A stretch of 64,000 nt of DNA from Liolophura sinensis. Its lineage: Eukaryota > Mollusca > Polyplacophora > Chitonida > Chitonidae. This document shows, in pieces, positions 1 to 14,600 of this stretch (positions within the stretch are counted from its first letter, which is position 1; every line of letters starts with the position of its first letter). The stretch lies in the NCBI RefSeq assembly GCF_032854445.1, contig NC_088295.1, forward strand, positions 52,989,249 through 53,053,248, given 5' to 3'. The notes under the pieces are model-generated. The model did no database searches. It worked only from the letters and a program-made list of their open reading frames with translations, and was not told the DNA's origin. A program made the translations under genes and the position numbers.

Positions 1-757
1 TCCCAAGGCTTGTGATACACTGTACTTGTACGACTACATCCCATTAGGCTTGTGATACACTGTACTTGTACGACTACATCCCAAGGCTTGTGATACACTG
101 TACTTGTACGACCACATCCCAAGGCTTGTGATACACTGTACTTGTACGACCACATCCCAAGGCTTGTGATATACTGTACTTGTACCACTACATCTCAAGG
201 CTTGTGATACACTGTACTTGTACGACCACATCGAAAGGCTTGTGATACACTGTACTTGTAGGACTACATCCCATTAGGCTTGTGATGCACTGTACTTGTA
301 TGACTAGACCCCCAAGGCTTGTAATTACACTGTACTTGTACAACTACATCCCAAGGCTTGTGATACACCGTACTTGTACGACCACATCCCAAGGCTTGTG
401 ATACATTGTACTGTATGACTACATCCTAAGGCTTGTGATACACTGTACTTGTACGTCCACATCCCAAGGCTTGTGATACACTGTACTTGTACGACTACAT
501 CCCAAGGCTCGTGACACACTGTACTTGTACGGCTACATCCCAAGGCTTGTGATACACTGTATTTGTACATCTAGATCCCAAGGCTTGTGATACACTGTAC
601 ATGTACGACTACATCCCATTAGGCTTGTGATGCACTGTACTTGTATGACTAGACCCCCAAGGCTTGTGATACACTGTATTTGTATGACTACATCCAAGGC
701 TTGTGATACACTGTACTTGTATGAGTAGATCCCCAAGGCTTGTGACACTTTGTACAC
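1..757. repeat. 38-bp minisatellite, about 19-20 copies (cut by left edge)
   Basis: The unit is CCCAAGGCTTGTGATACACT plus GTACTTGTACGACTACAT, with a few 1-2 bp variants. It runs into the left edge, so its true length is unknown. Open frames of 65-81 codons on the minus strand here are repeat artefacts. Confidence 0.95.
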
Positions 758-2542
758 ATACCTACATGTACTCCATCAGCCTGTGGCCTCCTAATCCTGA
801 GATCCCTACACAGTCTCATCTCTTTTGTTTATTAATCACTCTTCTTATTGCGTATTATATATGTGTGTATGGGGTTTCACATCTTACTAACAATTTTTCA
901 GACATAGCTATTATAAAAAACCCACGTTGTAAAAAAAAATCAATCACTTGGATAACAATGCAAGCACTCGCAAGTGATCACTCCCCTACCTGCAGGTCAA
1001 TACATTATTATGTCAGATACTTTTCACTGCAAGATGTCAATAGCCTGATATCAAAGTAAGCACCTGTATCAACATGTCATGTTAATAAATTAGATACAGC
1101 AACCATAATTCACGTGTTTAAAAACCATGTTTATCACTCAACCCAACTTTTAAACTAAAAGAAAGCCATTAAAGACAACTGAAAACCATGCCTAAAAATA
1201 CTTTCATTTATTTTTTCAGATTTTTTTTTGAGAGTGTTGAAAGGCATTCAAATATTTGAAAACTATGGTGGGCTTTACGAGCCATACTGACAATATCCAG
1301 CAACTCTGACGTCACATCACCATTTTTTCTCATGTTCACCAGAAGGAAGAATTTTTGGGAAGATTATCTCAGTAATTGTTTTCTCACGGGAAAAGAATCC
1401 AACATTGTCATGATTTTTAGAGTAGGATAAACTTCCTGTGAGTCAGAGTTCACAACTTCTGATAATATGGTCCATAAAGCCCACAGTCAAATGTTTGAGC
1501 ACCTTAACTCTTTTCACAAAAATCAAAAAAAAAAAAATAAATAAATATAATTTAAAAAATATAAAATAAATAAAATACATAAAGTATATTTACGCAAAGT
1601 TTTAAGCCGTCTACTCAGTGATGCCTACTTCGATTTTTAGAGGTCTTTTCTTCAAGTGCTATTGACAAAAATCAAATGCCTCACATCATTGCATAGCGCC
1701 AACTATTCTCCAAAATACTTTTTAAAGGCAGAGGATGAATAATTAATTCTTTCAATCAAGCAAATAAAGATGTAATTGCAGAACAATAAGAACGAAATGG
1801 TAAAACAGCGAATCAACCAATACAGCTTATACATGTATCATTATTTTCATATCCTTAAAAAATATTTTTCCAATGTTGTGTGGATATCAGATTCTAGTCT
1901 GTGGAACCCTTGTTGCATCTGTGAGTAAAGTTTTAATTCAAAATGGCATGGTTTTGAAGATACATTAATAACATTCCCAGGCAGACATGACCTCTGACCT
2001 AAGTAAAAAGGTTAAAAGTCATCTGTGCTGACCACACTCTAGGCGCATTCTAAGTACATCAATATGTGAAGATTCATTGTTTTAGAGATATGATGGACAG
2101 ACAAGTACATGTACATGTAGACCAGACAGAGAGGATAAAATAAGTTCAAAAAAATTTCAAAGATGCATTATATGTACATGAAATAAACCTCCAGATACTT
2201 CAACAACAAGTGAACAGATGAAAATGGCTGGCATGACTGTACATTTCTATCACAACACAACACTTTTCATTATAATGTTCTAAACAGAAGACAGAAGTTC
2301 CTAGACTAAACCACTCCTATCCCCAACCATCTTTGCTTAATTTAAAGCAATTCCAAACCAGCGAATTTATATTCAGAAGCGAACTGGCTATAGCAAGACC
2401 AATGACTGAGCTGAACGAGCCAGCGAGAGCAAGGTGGCTCACTTCTTGTTAGCTAATCATTCATAATCATCAGGATTTTCTACAAGAATAATAGTAAATT
2501 ACCACACAACTGACATGTTTTATTCACTTACATTGAGCTTAC
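758..2542. other. Intron sequence left of exon 2 of the NELL-like gene
   Basis: AT-rich unique sequence with an A-rich tract at about 1526-1575. I see no exon with convincing splice sites on either strand, and no SINE. Confidence 0.5.
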
Positions 2543-2665
2543 CTTCTAGCACAAGAACAGGGGTGTTGTTATGGCCTGATGTATAGCTGTGACCAAGTTG
2601 TTGGGATGCGTTCAGAGACTGCAGTAGGTCAATCACATCCCTCCCTCGCAAGTCCAAACTTATAC
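2543..2665 (-). CDS. Exon 2 of the NELL-like gene (start of TSPN domain)
   Basis: 123 nt, open throughout, with a pyrimidine-rich acceptor (TCTGTTTGTTGCAG) and a strong donor (GAAG|GTAAGC). Both ends are in phase 1. It encodes ISLDLRGRDVIDLLQSLN, a Gln/His/Ser linker with an N-glycosylation sequon (NAS), SGHNNT (a second sequon, NNT) and PVLVLEG. The amphipathic-helix-then-strand pattern fits the start of a TSPN/LamG fold. Confidence 0.62.
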
Positions 2666-5600
2666 CTGCAACAAACAGACCATATCCATCAGCTGACAGT
2701 CGCATTGAATACAGGCAGGCCTTCAGACAATTATTTATTTATTTGATTTGTGTTTTACGCCGTACTCATACGACAGCGGCCAGCATTATGGTGGGAGGAA
2801 GCTGGGCAGAGCCCGCGGGAAACCCACAACCATCCGCAGGTTGTTGCCTGACCTTCCCACATCCAGCCCGAGAGGACTCAGACAATTAAGATGTACGTAT
2901 AGCATATACACACTGCATTAAAGCCATTTACAGATGTCTAGAAAATATTTTCATGCTTAAATGAATAGTCCACAAACACAATTCAAGATTACTGAAATTT
3001 CCAAAGTTTGAAGATATTTTTGTGGATTGAAAATTAACAGAAATTAACAAAAGCTCACTTCTATTCCAACACTATATAAACAAAATGTGTATGTTGAGAA
3101 CTTTATTGCTGATCTTTCACAGCCGTAAGAAAAGGGCACAGAAATGTAGGCCACGTGCCAAGAGAAATGTCTCACATTGCCTGTACTTTTTTTTATGGAA
3201 TTCGGCAGGACAATACAGTGCAAGACCAGAGATCAGTACAAAGAAAAGACTTTCTAGTATTGGACGAGGAGGACTGGAAATACCTTGCATGTACAACTTT
3301 TCTGGAAAATGTTTGTATACCGCACAATTAAGAGGACTGATCAACCAAGCCATGAGAGAACAGGCTGCGATAGACAGACGATGGAAACCAACGATAACAG
3401 CTACCTTGCAGATTTCCTCCGTCCATATTACCAGTCCCATCATTTCTACAGCTCTCATAAGAGCCAAAAATCTTTTGAAAGGAGTTTTCGATTCAGGCAT
3501 GTGTATGTTGAAAACTTAACCATAGAAATTTCATATCAAAAGATCTTTTTAAGCATTTATTTTTTTTTCTGTTCATAATTGTTTGCTTGTAAATTTTTAC
3601 AGCTTTTGCTTTATTAAACTGAAAAGTTACATGTATGATAGATGAGTACAGGTAATAAAACAGAACATTTCCTGATAATCCCCAATTTACTAAATTGTGA
3701 GGATTTCAATGCAACAAGTTATGCCTCTTTCCTACGGTACATTAATTGTTGGGGCACTAGTTAGGCTATCTGTTGAAATTTTTTCTTTATCTACCACCCA
3801 TTTTCTTCACCAATTCACCTCTCGGTCTAAAAGTACCATCTGCTTATTACCAAACTACCATAACTTTACTTGCCTGCCTAAATTACCAGCAGAATGTCAG
3901 ACACCTTAGGCATGTAACTATGTGCAGGTGGAACAAACTTCCTCACCAATCTCCACAATCTTCCTGCAGTTAACCCTTCCACACTTAACTCATCACTCAA
4001 CAGATGCATCAGCTAGTCCCATGCACTGACCATTAGCAAAGTTAAGGTCCATGTAGTTTTGTGGTTAAACAAACACAAGGTACAGGATGTACAGTTACCA
4101 CTGATCAAACAAACAAGACGGGAAGGAGGGGGGGGGGGGGTGCACTTCCAGAAAGACTTCTGATGAGCTCAGTGTGATTTGATCACGTCAGCCAAGGGTG
4201 CAGATGTGGGAGAGGAGAGAGGGAGAATGGGGTAGTGATTTGCATTTGGAAGAGGGCAGGATGCAGATGAGGAAAAAGTATGAGCTGAAGATGGTGGCTG
4301 TATAATCTGTATCTGCACGACCAATGATAATCTGTGTGACCGATGATAATCTTTGTCCACATTTTAGAATGAAGCTCATACATATACATGTATCAACCGG
4401 TTAAATGTTCTGTAACTGGCTCAAACCTATATCCATATGAACAAATACCACCTTTGAGTTTCATTTTCTCTAATTTTTAAATACTGGAATTGGCCTTTTT
4501 ATCAAACAAGAGACAGGACACTAATCTGCCCTTATTGTTTGAAGGGCTCTGATGGCCCTAAGGGACGCACCATTTGGGGGTATTTGTGCTGTCTTCCACA
4601 AATTGCTATATTCATTCACTGAATATCATTGTCTTCCACACATATCATATGGTGTGCACTGTATGTCATAGGCTGGAAAGTTCATCAGTAACTTGCCAAA
4701 AGTCAATGGTTTACCAGAAAAATACATGTGGTTGTTGACTGTTATGTAATGTTGTTTAATGCTGTATTGTTGTTTAATGTTGTAATGTTGTTTAATGCTG
4801 TATTGTTGACTAATGTTGTAATGTTCTTTAATGCTGTATTGTTGACCAATGCTGTGATGTTGACTAATGCTGTATTGTTGACCAATGCTGTAATGTTGTT
4901 TAATACTGTAATGAAGAATGTTTCATTTATATGATGGTTGTCAATTTTAAGGCTGGACAACACTTCAGTGTCTGGGCTACCACCACTAAACAATTAACTA
5001 ATGCAGACGTTATATAAACAGTCAATCAGTTGATCAATTAAAGCATCATGTAGCAGAACTATTAAATCAGATCACTGGAAAACTGTAACAGCATTATTTT
5101 GGGAACACTCATAGTAACTCAACACTGTGAACAAATTCAGCAGTCAATATTGCGTATATTGGTAATATTTACCAAAATCACATGTAATTTCAATGAATCT
5201 GTGCTAATTTCCATTAGTTATGTTGAGAAAATACCACCTTTTAATGGGTGGGGAAAAGCTTCATCCTGTGCAGTTACAATAAATTGGGATGAGTCTGAAA
5301 GGCACTACTGCTGAGAGATAAAGGTGCAGGAAGTTCTGGGTGCTAAAGTGGCGAGGTCAAACTGGACTTAGAGCAGCAGGTCAGAACATGTCGACACAGC
5401 AGCGGAAGGCAGAGGGATACAGAGGGGGTAATCTTGAGGCAGCGCCCTCCTGTTTCCTGTGATGGACAACTGATGGGCGGCTGGGTGGGTGCAATCAAGT
5501 TTGGATCCAACAATGTCTGGATAACATCCGCCTATGTTCCACAGCTTTCACTGTTCACAGCTCAACACAGGGCCCTCACAAAACCATTTATCACGATCAC

Positions 5601-8600
5601 CTGAAGGAAGCATCTCGTTTATTATGATAACAAAGTGAAAATTCTCTGGGTGCATCTGATCTCGCTAAAGAGGAAACAGAAGCTATGAAAGAGTCTGACC
5701 CCAGGAGAGTGGACGGACCTCTGACTACAGCAGACAACTCCATGTCACCAGGGGCGGCCCAATGATCTGGAGAAATAATGGAAATGGGGAACTAATCAAA
5801 GTGAAACGCTTAAGACCTTTGATTTATTGGAGAGAGCAGCTGAGGTTGTGAGTGATTTAGTCAGATATATCTGGCTACTGACGGCTGGGGAACCTGACCT
5901 GGGCCATCAGAACCAGGTGAGGCTGTGAGGACAATCTCTGCATCACACTATAAAGTGGAGGCTCATACATGGAAGTTGATGGGCTTACAGTCTAGACTTG
6001 CTACATGTATTTTTTTTAGACTACACCAGGATATGCAAACAATGAATATATAATACTGTTTTTTTAAAAAAATCCATGTATTGTAATTTGGTTAACTCGT
6101 CATATTTTATAATATAGAATGACACATGGAGATTAAGCTTAGATTTAACACTTGCCTGTAAATATAAATTTTTTTAGCTCTGCCTCAGAAAGCAGGTCAA
6201 CTCAACCTTCATCGTACATGTATGTGGAAGAAAACTGATTTGGTGTAAGACCACACAAAATTATATCAAATTTACAATTTAGTCCAACTTGGGTGAATTT
6301 GCCACTCAAACCCTTCCTTCAAAGCAGATCATGATTTTTGGTCCTTCTTCTCTCGTACTGTGAAATAATGTAATAAAAAGACTTACAGCTGTTAGAATAC
6401 TGTTGCCAAACCATCATACTCAAAAATTTTTCACTTACATGAATGGTGGTCAATTTTTACGGGTAGAGGAAACCAGAGTGCCTAGGGTAAACCACTGACC
6501 CTTTCCAAATTAATGCTGAACTTTCCCACATGTAACCCATCTATATCCACATGTATCACATTGAACAGGCATTCTGATACCAGCCGCCAACCAATTTGGA
6601 CATTACAGGTCAATAATTGCAAAGCCAATTCGACAGAGTACACACACCAATAAAGAACTAAGAAAGTAAATGTATATACATTTATCTGTGCGAAATCAGG
6701 ATGGAATCATAGCGAAGAGAAGCAGTTTTCAATGATGTTGGAAACAAGAAAAGAATTTTCTGGGCAAATGAGTAAAATCAGTGTTCAAATTGTATCCCAT
6801 GCTAGTATATAAATTGTAGGTAAAAAAAAATGTATCTCTAGGTGCGCTCTAATTTAACACAAGGAATATACAGCTCCTATTCCCTGGTTAAGTGAAATTA
6901 GGAAATCATGAAGCAGAGCGTCAGCGATTCTGGAAGCGCTGTCCATATTTACTTACAAGAGAATTACACTCATTGTGAGCCTTAAAAAGCATTTGATCAA
7001 ATACCGCCCCCCCACCCCTCTCTCCGACACACTGGTTTTTGCATTAATAACTTGTGACATTGATTGAAATCGTCACATTACATACAGGATCTAACAAATG
7101 CTACAGGTATGCAGGGAGATATGTACACACCACATGCACGACCCTTCAGTATATTACTATCCAAGTAGGGATAATTTGCAATGTCAAAATTGAAATTATC
7201 CCTCTTGTTGCAAAGTCTGCGAGAGAGGAAACAACTTACATGTATACATTGCATTTTCTGAACCAAATATTGTTGTGTATTTAAGTCCAATCAAAGATAC
7301 TTGAACTTACAAGTCCTGTTTGTATACTAGAAAATTTTATATATTATGACCAGGTGCTACGAATTAAATGACTGGTCAAGCTCTCTGTCAAATGTTGTAT
7401 AAATATTTACAGGAATTATAAAGACAATATTTTTCCTGAAATCTTTCAACGTTCGACCTCAACTGGAGGATTTTCAAAATAAAGTACATTATTCTGTACT
7501 TGTTTTTGTCTGTTGTTTACTCATTTATCCATCTCATATGCTTTGTCAAAGGTTGACAGAATGGCATGTGCCACTTTCCCTGTAACCAAATTGGGTATTA
7601 AATAGATCACTGGTCCGACATTTAAATTTAATACAGTACCAGGTACTTGGTTTAAGTTTTATATGTGACTAAGTTATTCATTTTGCTTAATCTGACAGCT
7701 CTAATATCGATCTCAGACAGGTGTTTTTAATGTTTACTTGAAATGTAGGATGATAAAAATATAGGTTTAGTAAACAGTCTTATAAGTAATAAAAATATGA
7801 CCTTTATTTGCCTATATAAAAATGCACTTTATACTGTGAATTTTCAGGTAACATACAGTATTCTGACTACTCTCAATACACTTGTGAATACAAGCACTGA
7901 TTTATACTTCCATATACATCTACATGTGCGTGTAGATATAGCTGTACATACTCCACCAGTTATACAGGTGTCTGTGAAGAGGAATGTAGCATAATGCTAA
8001 CCTCAAAATCTAACACGACGTTAAACCCTAAGCACTCACTCACTCAAAAGCTAACACCCCTCCTCAGACAAAGAATCTGAACAATCACCCTGGCCACTAA
8101 ATTTCAAAGGGCAACCTTGCAAGTTTATTTAACTTCTAAACTACATTTACAATTTGAACAACAACGTGGGTTCTTTAAAGCCATGAATAATTTTGACCAG
8201 TCCAGTACTGAAATGAAATGAAATTTGTGTAGGGAAAGTTTACTAAATTTATTTATTTATTTGATTGGTGTTTTACGCCGTACTCAGGAATATTTCACTT
8301 ATACGACGACGGCCAGCATTATGATGGGAGGAAACCGGGCAGAGCCCGGGGGAAACACATGACCATCCACAAGTTGCTGAGAGACCTTCCCACGTACTGC
8401 TGCTAACCAACTGAGCCACGGAGGCCCCCAGTTTACAAGAGAATCATGATTTAATTTCCTTGTATGGTACTCTAGATGACCATATGTTACAGATGTGCAA
8501 GTACTTCCATTTTCTAAGCAAAATTCAATTCACATATTTTACACAATGAAGCCCAGAGCACTGGGTTATACGGAGCCACTTAATACAGGTAGGGGTTGTG

Positions 8601-11600
8601 TAACAACCAACAATGTCAAGACTTTGGCATTGTTCATCGTTACGTGCTGAGATATAGTACACAGCTGTGTCAAAACCATTATCAGAATCGAACATACGGC
8701 AGCACTGACTATCAACAAACAACAGGAACTGGTAGAAAGTGTTTCGTCTGCCTGAAAGCCCCCTGAAATTTGTCCCGATGATTGGGAAGGCTAGCCTCAG
8801 GTTTGGCAGACAGTCAAATTCTGCTTGTGTGCCTAAAGGCTTAGTCAGACCTCAACCCATCACCTCGCCTTCTATTGTGCAACCCTGCTGCTTCCAATGG
8901 GGCTCCTGTAAATTGTTGACATGGTGGCGTAAACAGACAAAATTGACGGAATCACCTCAAAACTCAGCGGAATTATGTAGCACTTAAAACGATATGTTTA
9001 TCTCACACGAAGTACACAGCGATCCCGCCCAAGAGTGAGATATGTGCGGCTTCTAAACAGACTCTTGAGCAGACCCAATTAGTTCTATCTTACTACATCA
9101 AGCACAAGCACTCCCATACAGATATATCACTAAGTCTAGCTATCTAGGAACATCTACAAGATATATTCAGCAATCATGCAAAGTTTATACATGTACCGCC
9201 ACACATGTACATGTATTTCTTGATACATGGTGTACTGAAAGTTGAGAAAAGCAAGTGGTTCCGATGGTTTGACGGTCAGTCCTTCTGTAAAATTTCTGAC
9301 ATCCTGCATGTACCTTCTTTAGGCCACTAAAGATGGCCTCGAGTGGAAGGCGTCATCCACTTTGTGGACATCCCAGTTATCACAGATTTGTACTTGTTTT
9401 CCTGTCAAATGCACTCGTAGACTTGTACAATGTGCATTAAGCCTACAGCACAATCCAAGGACATTCTCCGAGAAGAATACAGAACATTCAGAAATCACCA
9501 GCACTAACCATCTTATTCGGCATAATATTAAAGGTCAGCAGTATACCCACTGTGGAATTTGTAAAATGCACATACCCAATGGAAGAAATAGTAATAGTTG
9601 TCTCAGCTGGTCCTTGCCTGATGAAGATGATGATGTACACATACATGTACCAAGCTCATGCCGCACCTGACTAAATTGGCAACGACTGCAGTACATAAGA
9701 TGATGATGTAATCTACAGAATTAATATCTTGTGTCCAAGTTGGAAAAAAAATGGATTATGTGTGCTGAAATGAGAGAATTCCATGTGCATGTAAAATGAC
9801 AGCTTTCTTAGTGGACATCCAAGTTTGAGAATGCAGTTTATCCTCAAAGATCACCCTCAAATATGGACAATAAAGGAGCAGTATCACAGTATGTAAATGT
9901 ATGTCCGGACTGTCCAATGAAATTTTCTCCACGACTGTTCATCTACCTGACTCCACACCTAATGGGTGTGTATAAATGTTGTACACTCAAAAATTAAGCG
10001 GCACAGTGTTATTTATCCAAAAAAATGAAGCTGTGATACAAATTGCTCCCTTATTAGGAGAGCTATAGCTCATATTCGGTGAACATCAACCACCAACGTA
10101 TTTAGTGAACCATTTAGTTCTTATACTTTTTAATAGTGGAAGGCAAACTCCCTATCACATGACAAATTACCTCCCTGTGCATACATCACATCTCGGCCAC
10201 AATAAAACTTTTAGACCCACGTTGATTTTTGCTATGAGCAACATTTCCATGACGGTATCAAAACTGCTTCAGAGATAAAGAGATTTATTGTTAAAACTTG
10301 AATAACATCTTTGGAGATTCTCGTGGTTTTCTAATGTCACAGATTATGGATACTAAACTGAGGTTGAGATGTCATGAGATTCCAAACCAGTGCATGGAGA
10401 TTATGTGTTACACGATATACATCATTACCTATCTGCAGCTCTGTCGAGAATGCCACTACAAATCGACCTCAAACCAATGAGCAAACATTTCTTATTTCTG
10501 CTGGCCAATCAAAGCGCGCTTGACATGGCCCACTTGGAAATTATTTCCAACAGCCCATCACAACACTAAGCCTACAACACAGCACTTCTGTTTTCAAAAT
10601 TATCAAACTGTTAAAACACGCAGCAGACATTTTGATGGCAATAAAGGACATTTTAATTTGCAGTTTGGCCGAGCGATAAATCGCTCACCTTTTCATTAAG
10701 AACTGTTTGAGAGGCTATGGCTCAGTGACTTTTCCTTTAATTAGCTGCAGCAATGTTTATTTCAATGCACCAGTATTTCCAAATATTTATTTATTTTATT
10801 TGATTGGTGTTTTATGCCATACTCAAGAATATTTCACTTATACGATGGTGGCCAGCATTATGGTGGGAGGAAACCGGGCAAAAGCCCGGGGGAAATCAAC
10901 GACCATCCGCAGGTTGCTGGCAGACCTTCCCACGTACGGCCGGAGAGGAAGCCAGCATGAGCTGGACTTGAACTCACAGCGACCACATTGGTGAAAGACT
11001 CCTGGGTCATTACGCTGCGCTAGCGCACTAACCAACTGAGCGTATTTCCAAATATGCAGTGGACAAGTGCAAACACTGATCAGCCAATGACAGGTAACTG
11101 CTCAAGTTGTGTTTTGTCAAATCTAGCTTTCAGTGGGAATTTCTATACACACATTTATCAGGAAAGTCACTGTAGTATGAATAAAATATTCTTAACAAGG
11201 CCAATAAAGACTACATAAATCTAACGGTATCTTCCTGAAATCTTATGATAACCTAAGTTTAACACAGGACATACTTTAACTAACATAATCATACCACGTA
11301 CATGATTCAGTAAATAGTTCATGAGCTTTTACAATATGTAACCAAGAATACATCCTTTCATGAATATCTGTGAATATCTGTATTTTCACCTATAAATATT
11401 GGTGGCAAACTTCATGCTAACTTTAACAAAAGTTGACAACAAAGCACCTAACAATAATATTACTTTAAAAAAAAATTACAACCATTGCTCAGAGGGAATA
11501 CCTGTATGAGCAGGTGAAAAAATATATATAATAATGGTCAAGTTTCCGATTGGAAGGAAATGATCGGAGAGTTTTGGATCAATATCAACATACGCACACA

Positions 11601-14600
11601 TCAGCTTTATGAAGGAAAAAGGGAAAATGTTCGTTTGGTTTTCTGAGAACAATTATCTGTTAGAACTACATGTACTGTGCGTGTTGATACTTCCAGTGAA
11701 GACAAAAAAGCATATTCAGATACTGTAGTATTGTTTCAATAATGAAACAAATATAATTAAGATCAGAAAAAAAATCCATTTTAAAGTTACAATTTCGCAC
11801 ACAGAGGAATAAGAACATCCTTCAGTCTAGTAACTGAATAATTTTTAACAATATCCGCAAGCTCTATCAAAGTTTATTACCTGTAAACCGAAAAAAACAT
11901 GTACATTCATTATTAAGCGTGCACAGGTCTTCAAAACCTCATTTTCCTCTGATAAGAGATAACCATCGCTACATCACTCTCCCTCTTCTATTTCAAGATG
12001 ATCTCATCAGCTATAGCAACATGGCAGTTTATAGATATGATGTCAGATAGTGCCCCACAAGATGTCTCTGCCAGACAGCACTAAAGATGACATGGCGATA
12101 TCAGAACTATAGATTACTCCCACAGATTGTCTGCCAAACTTTATCACAGCAGAATGGTATATGTATGTATTGCATGAAGGCTGATGTATGGATAAATGAG
12201 ACATATCTACCATCTAGGCAACAATTCAGGGGCAGAAAGAGTAAAGGTACAAGCGAAAAAACCAACTGGATCTAACCTTTATAATACACCCCAAATCATG
12301 CATCTTTAGCAATGATGTGAAAAACATCTGTCCATATAGATATGGAAATCAATGGACTGGGATGTTACATGTACCAGTATTCTACTGCCCCCTGAGGCCA
12401 TTCTTAGTTTAAGACTAAGTACATAGTAATCATTCATAAGCACTGTGCACCTGTACACATGTGGGTTAACCGAAAATGTCAACTCCAAATTATGTCAGAG
12501 AGAATACAGGGAATCATATATTTGCTGACAATTTGACTCAAGGAATAACCACAGCAGGTTACTCACAACGTTTAAAAGATACGCTCTTTAACTACTTGTG
12601 TAAATGTTTTTAATAAATGAATGCAGGTAATTTACTTTGAGCCATTTCTGTGGGCCAGCAAACAATTCTTGCAGTGTCAGTTACAAATACAAATTAAATC
12701 ATGAATTATTAAACGTCACAGTGTAAATCTGTGATACATGTGAGCTTAGCAGTCAAATACATGTCCATGCACATAATAATTACCCTCAAATTTAAAACTT
12801 ATTTTATTTATTTGATTGGTGTTTTACGCCATACTCAAGAATATTTCACACATACCATGGAGGCCAACATTATGGTGGGGGGGAAACCTGGCAGAGCCCA
12901 GGGGAAACCCACGACAATCCACAGGTTGCTGACAGGCTTTCCCATGTACGGCCGGAGAGGCAATGAATTCAAGGTGGTTCCCATGACTGTACATGTTGTC
13001 TTCACTACAGCATCCTCTTGAGTTCCTCTTGAGTTGGTTGTACAAAGCTTTCTGATTGAAAATATTTATTGTAGAGTGAGCTGTGAGTCCTAAGATGCAT
13101 AACATGTAAACTATTAATTCACCAACATTGTAGTAAGGTCTTAAGCTTAAAGTTGTAGGTGTAGCAGTGAGTGGATGGCTGGCAAATCACTACGCCCAGC
13201 CTGGTTGGTATCAGAGGACAAGTAACTAGGGGATGGGGGGTACTCGGGTTCAGTGTGTATCTAAACACAACACCCCCAGACACATTGCCAGACAAAAGTT
13301 CAAGCATGCCAACATCATTCATGGAACCACTTTTGCCAGAGTGCAAGCACTTCTCTGCTTCTTGAAGTCATCTATTTCTGAGAAGTTTTTTTCTGCCCAG
13401 CCATGATTAAAAGTGACGGCTCAGTGATTAGAGTAGCTATGGTAATGCCTGTCTGCTGGGCTGTGCCAGGAGGGGGGTATTAACCAAGATTGTCCTTATG
13501 CTTACCTAGATTCAAGAGGACAGCTTTATTCCACAAAGTGTGAAGTTTCACAGTCTGTCAGGGCTAACATAACGATTCCTGTCAACACCCATGCTTAGGT
13601 CCAGTTACATTTCATACAACAATGTCTTCTCAAGGCCCACGTGTTCAGAAGAGTTCATTTCTTGCCCTAATGTTAGAAAGTCAATTGTTTCTTTGAAACC
13701 GTCCTAGAAGAGTCAATTAATATAATGCCAGCGTGCAAACTATGTACACATAAATCTGTTGCATAATTTAAGGCCACTCACATTTTAACACCACCATCTA
13801 TTTTCTTTTTCTCATCAGCAATGGCTGTTTCCATGTTCAAGGTCGTATTTGTGGCAACTGCGTGACCATCATATTCCAGTTCTATATATTCCCAGACATA
13901 CACTTAAATGTATGTACAGCAAATACCCCTTAGTTCTGGGCAGTAGCATTACCATGGAGTTTGTCCTATTTATTCATTCCAGCAGAAAAGTATACAACTG
14001 AGAAATGAGTGTGAACTTTATCATTTTCCTTGATACGAACCAACAAATTAGGTACTAATTGGTTCAGCGTTTACATCTATTTCATACAGACGGCAATGCC
14101 TGAAACACAGTTAGACCTAGTGAGTTTTCTAATTAGAACTACTATTAAACCAGCCTCTAGTTGACACCTTCATGCCTCGTTGTACTTCAGTAATAATTTT
14201 CAGACAAATCACCCCACATTCATTGAAAACAGGCAAATAAACTTTCGTAATGATTTCCAGACAAATTAACCCACACTTATTAATTACGGAAATAATTCCT
14301 AAACCAAATGCTTTTCATCAACATGTACTAGTATTTATTACTATTATTGATCCGTAGTGCTATGTAATTCCTAAACCAAATGCTTTTCATCAACATGTAC
14401 TAGTATTTATTACTATTATTGATCAGTAGTACTATGTAATTCCTAAACCAAATGCATTTCATCAACATGTACTAGTATATATTACTATCATTGATCAGTG
14501 GTACTATGTAATTCCTAAACGAAATGCTTTTCATCAACATGTACTAGTATTTATTACTATTATTGATCAGTAGTACTATGTAAGTTCTATAAACAAAATT

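Larger units (their letters stand above)
2879..8246. other. First intron, left segment
   Basis: Mostly unique AT-rich DNA. At 3085-3519 (plus) and 3117-3500 (minus) overlapping frames of 144 and 127 codons are open, without recognisable domains. A GC-richer block with no clear content lies at about 5330-5960. Nothing else is supported. Confidence 0.45.
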
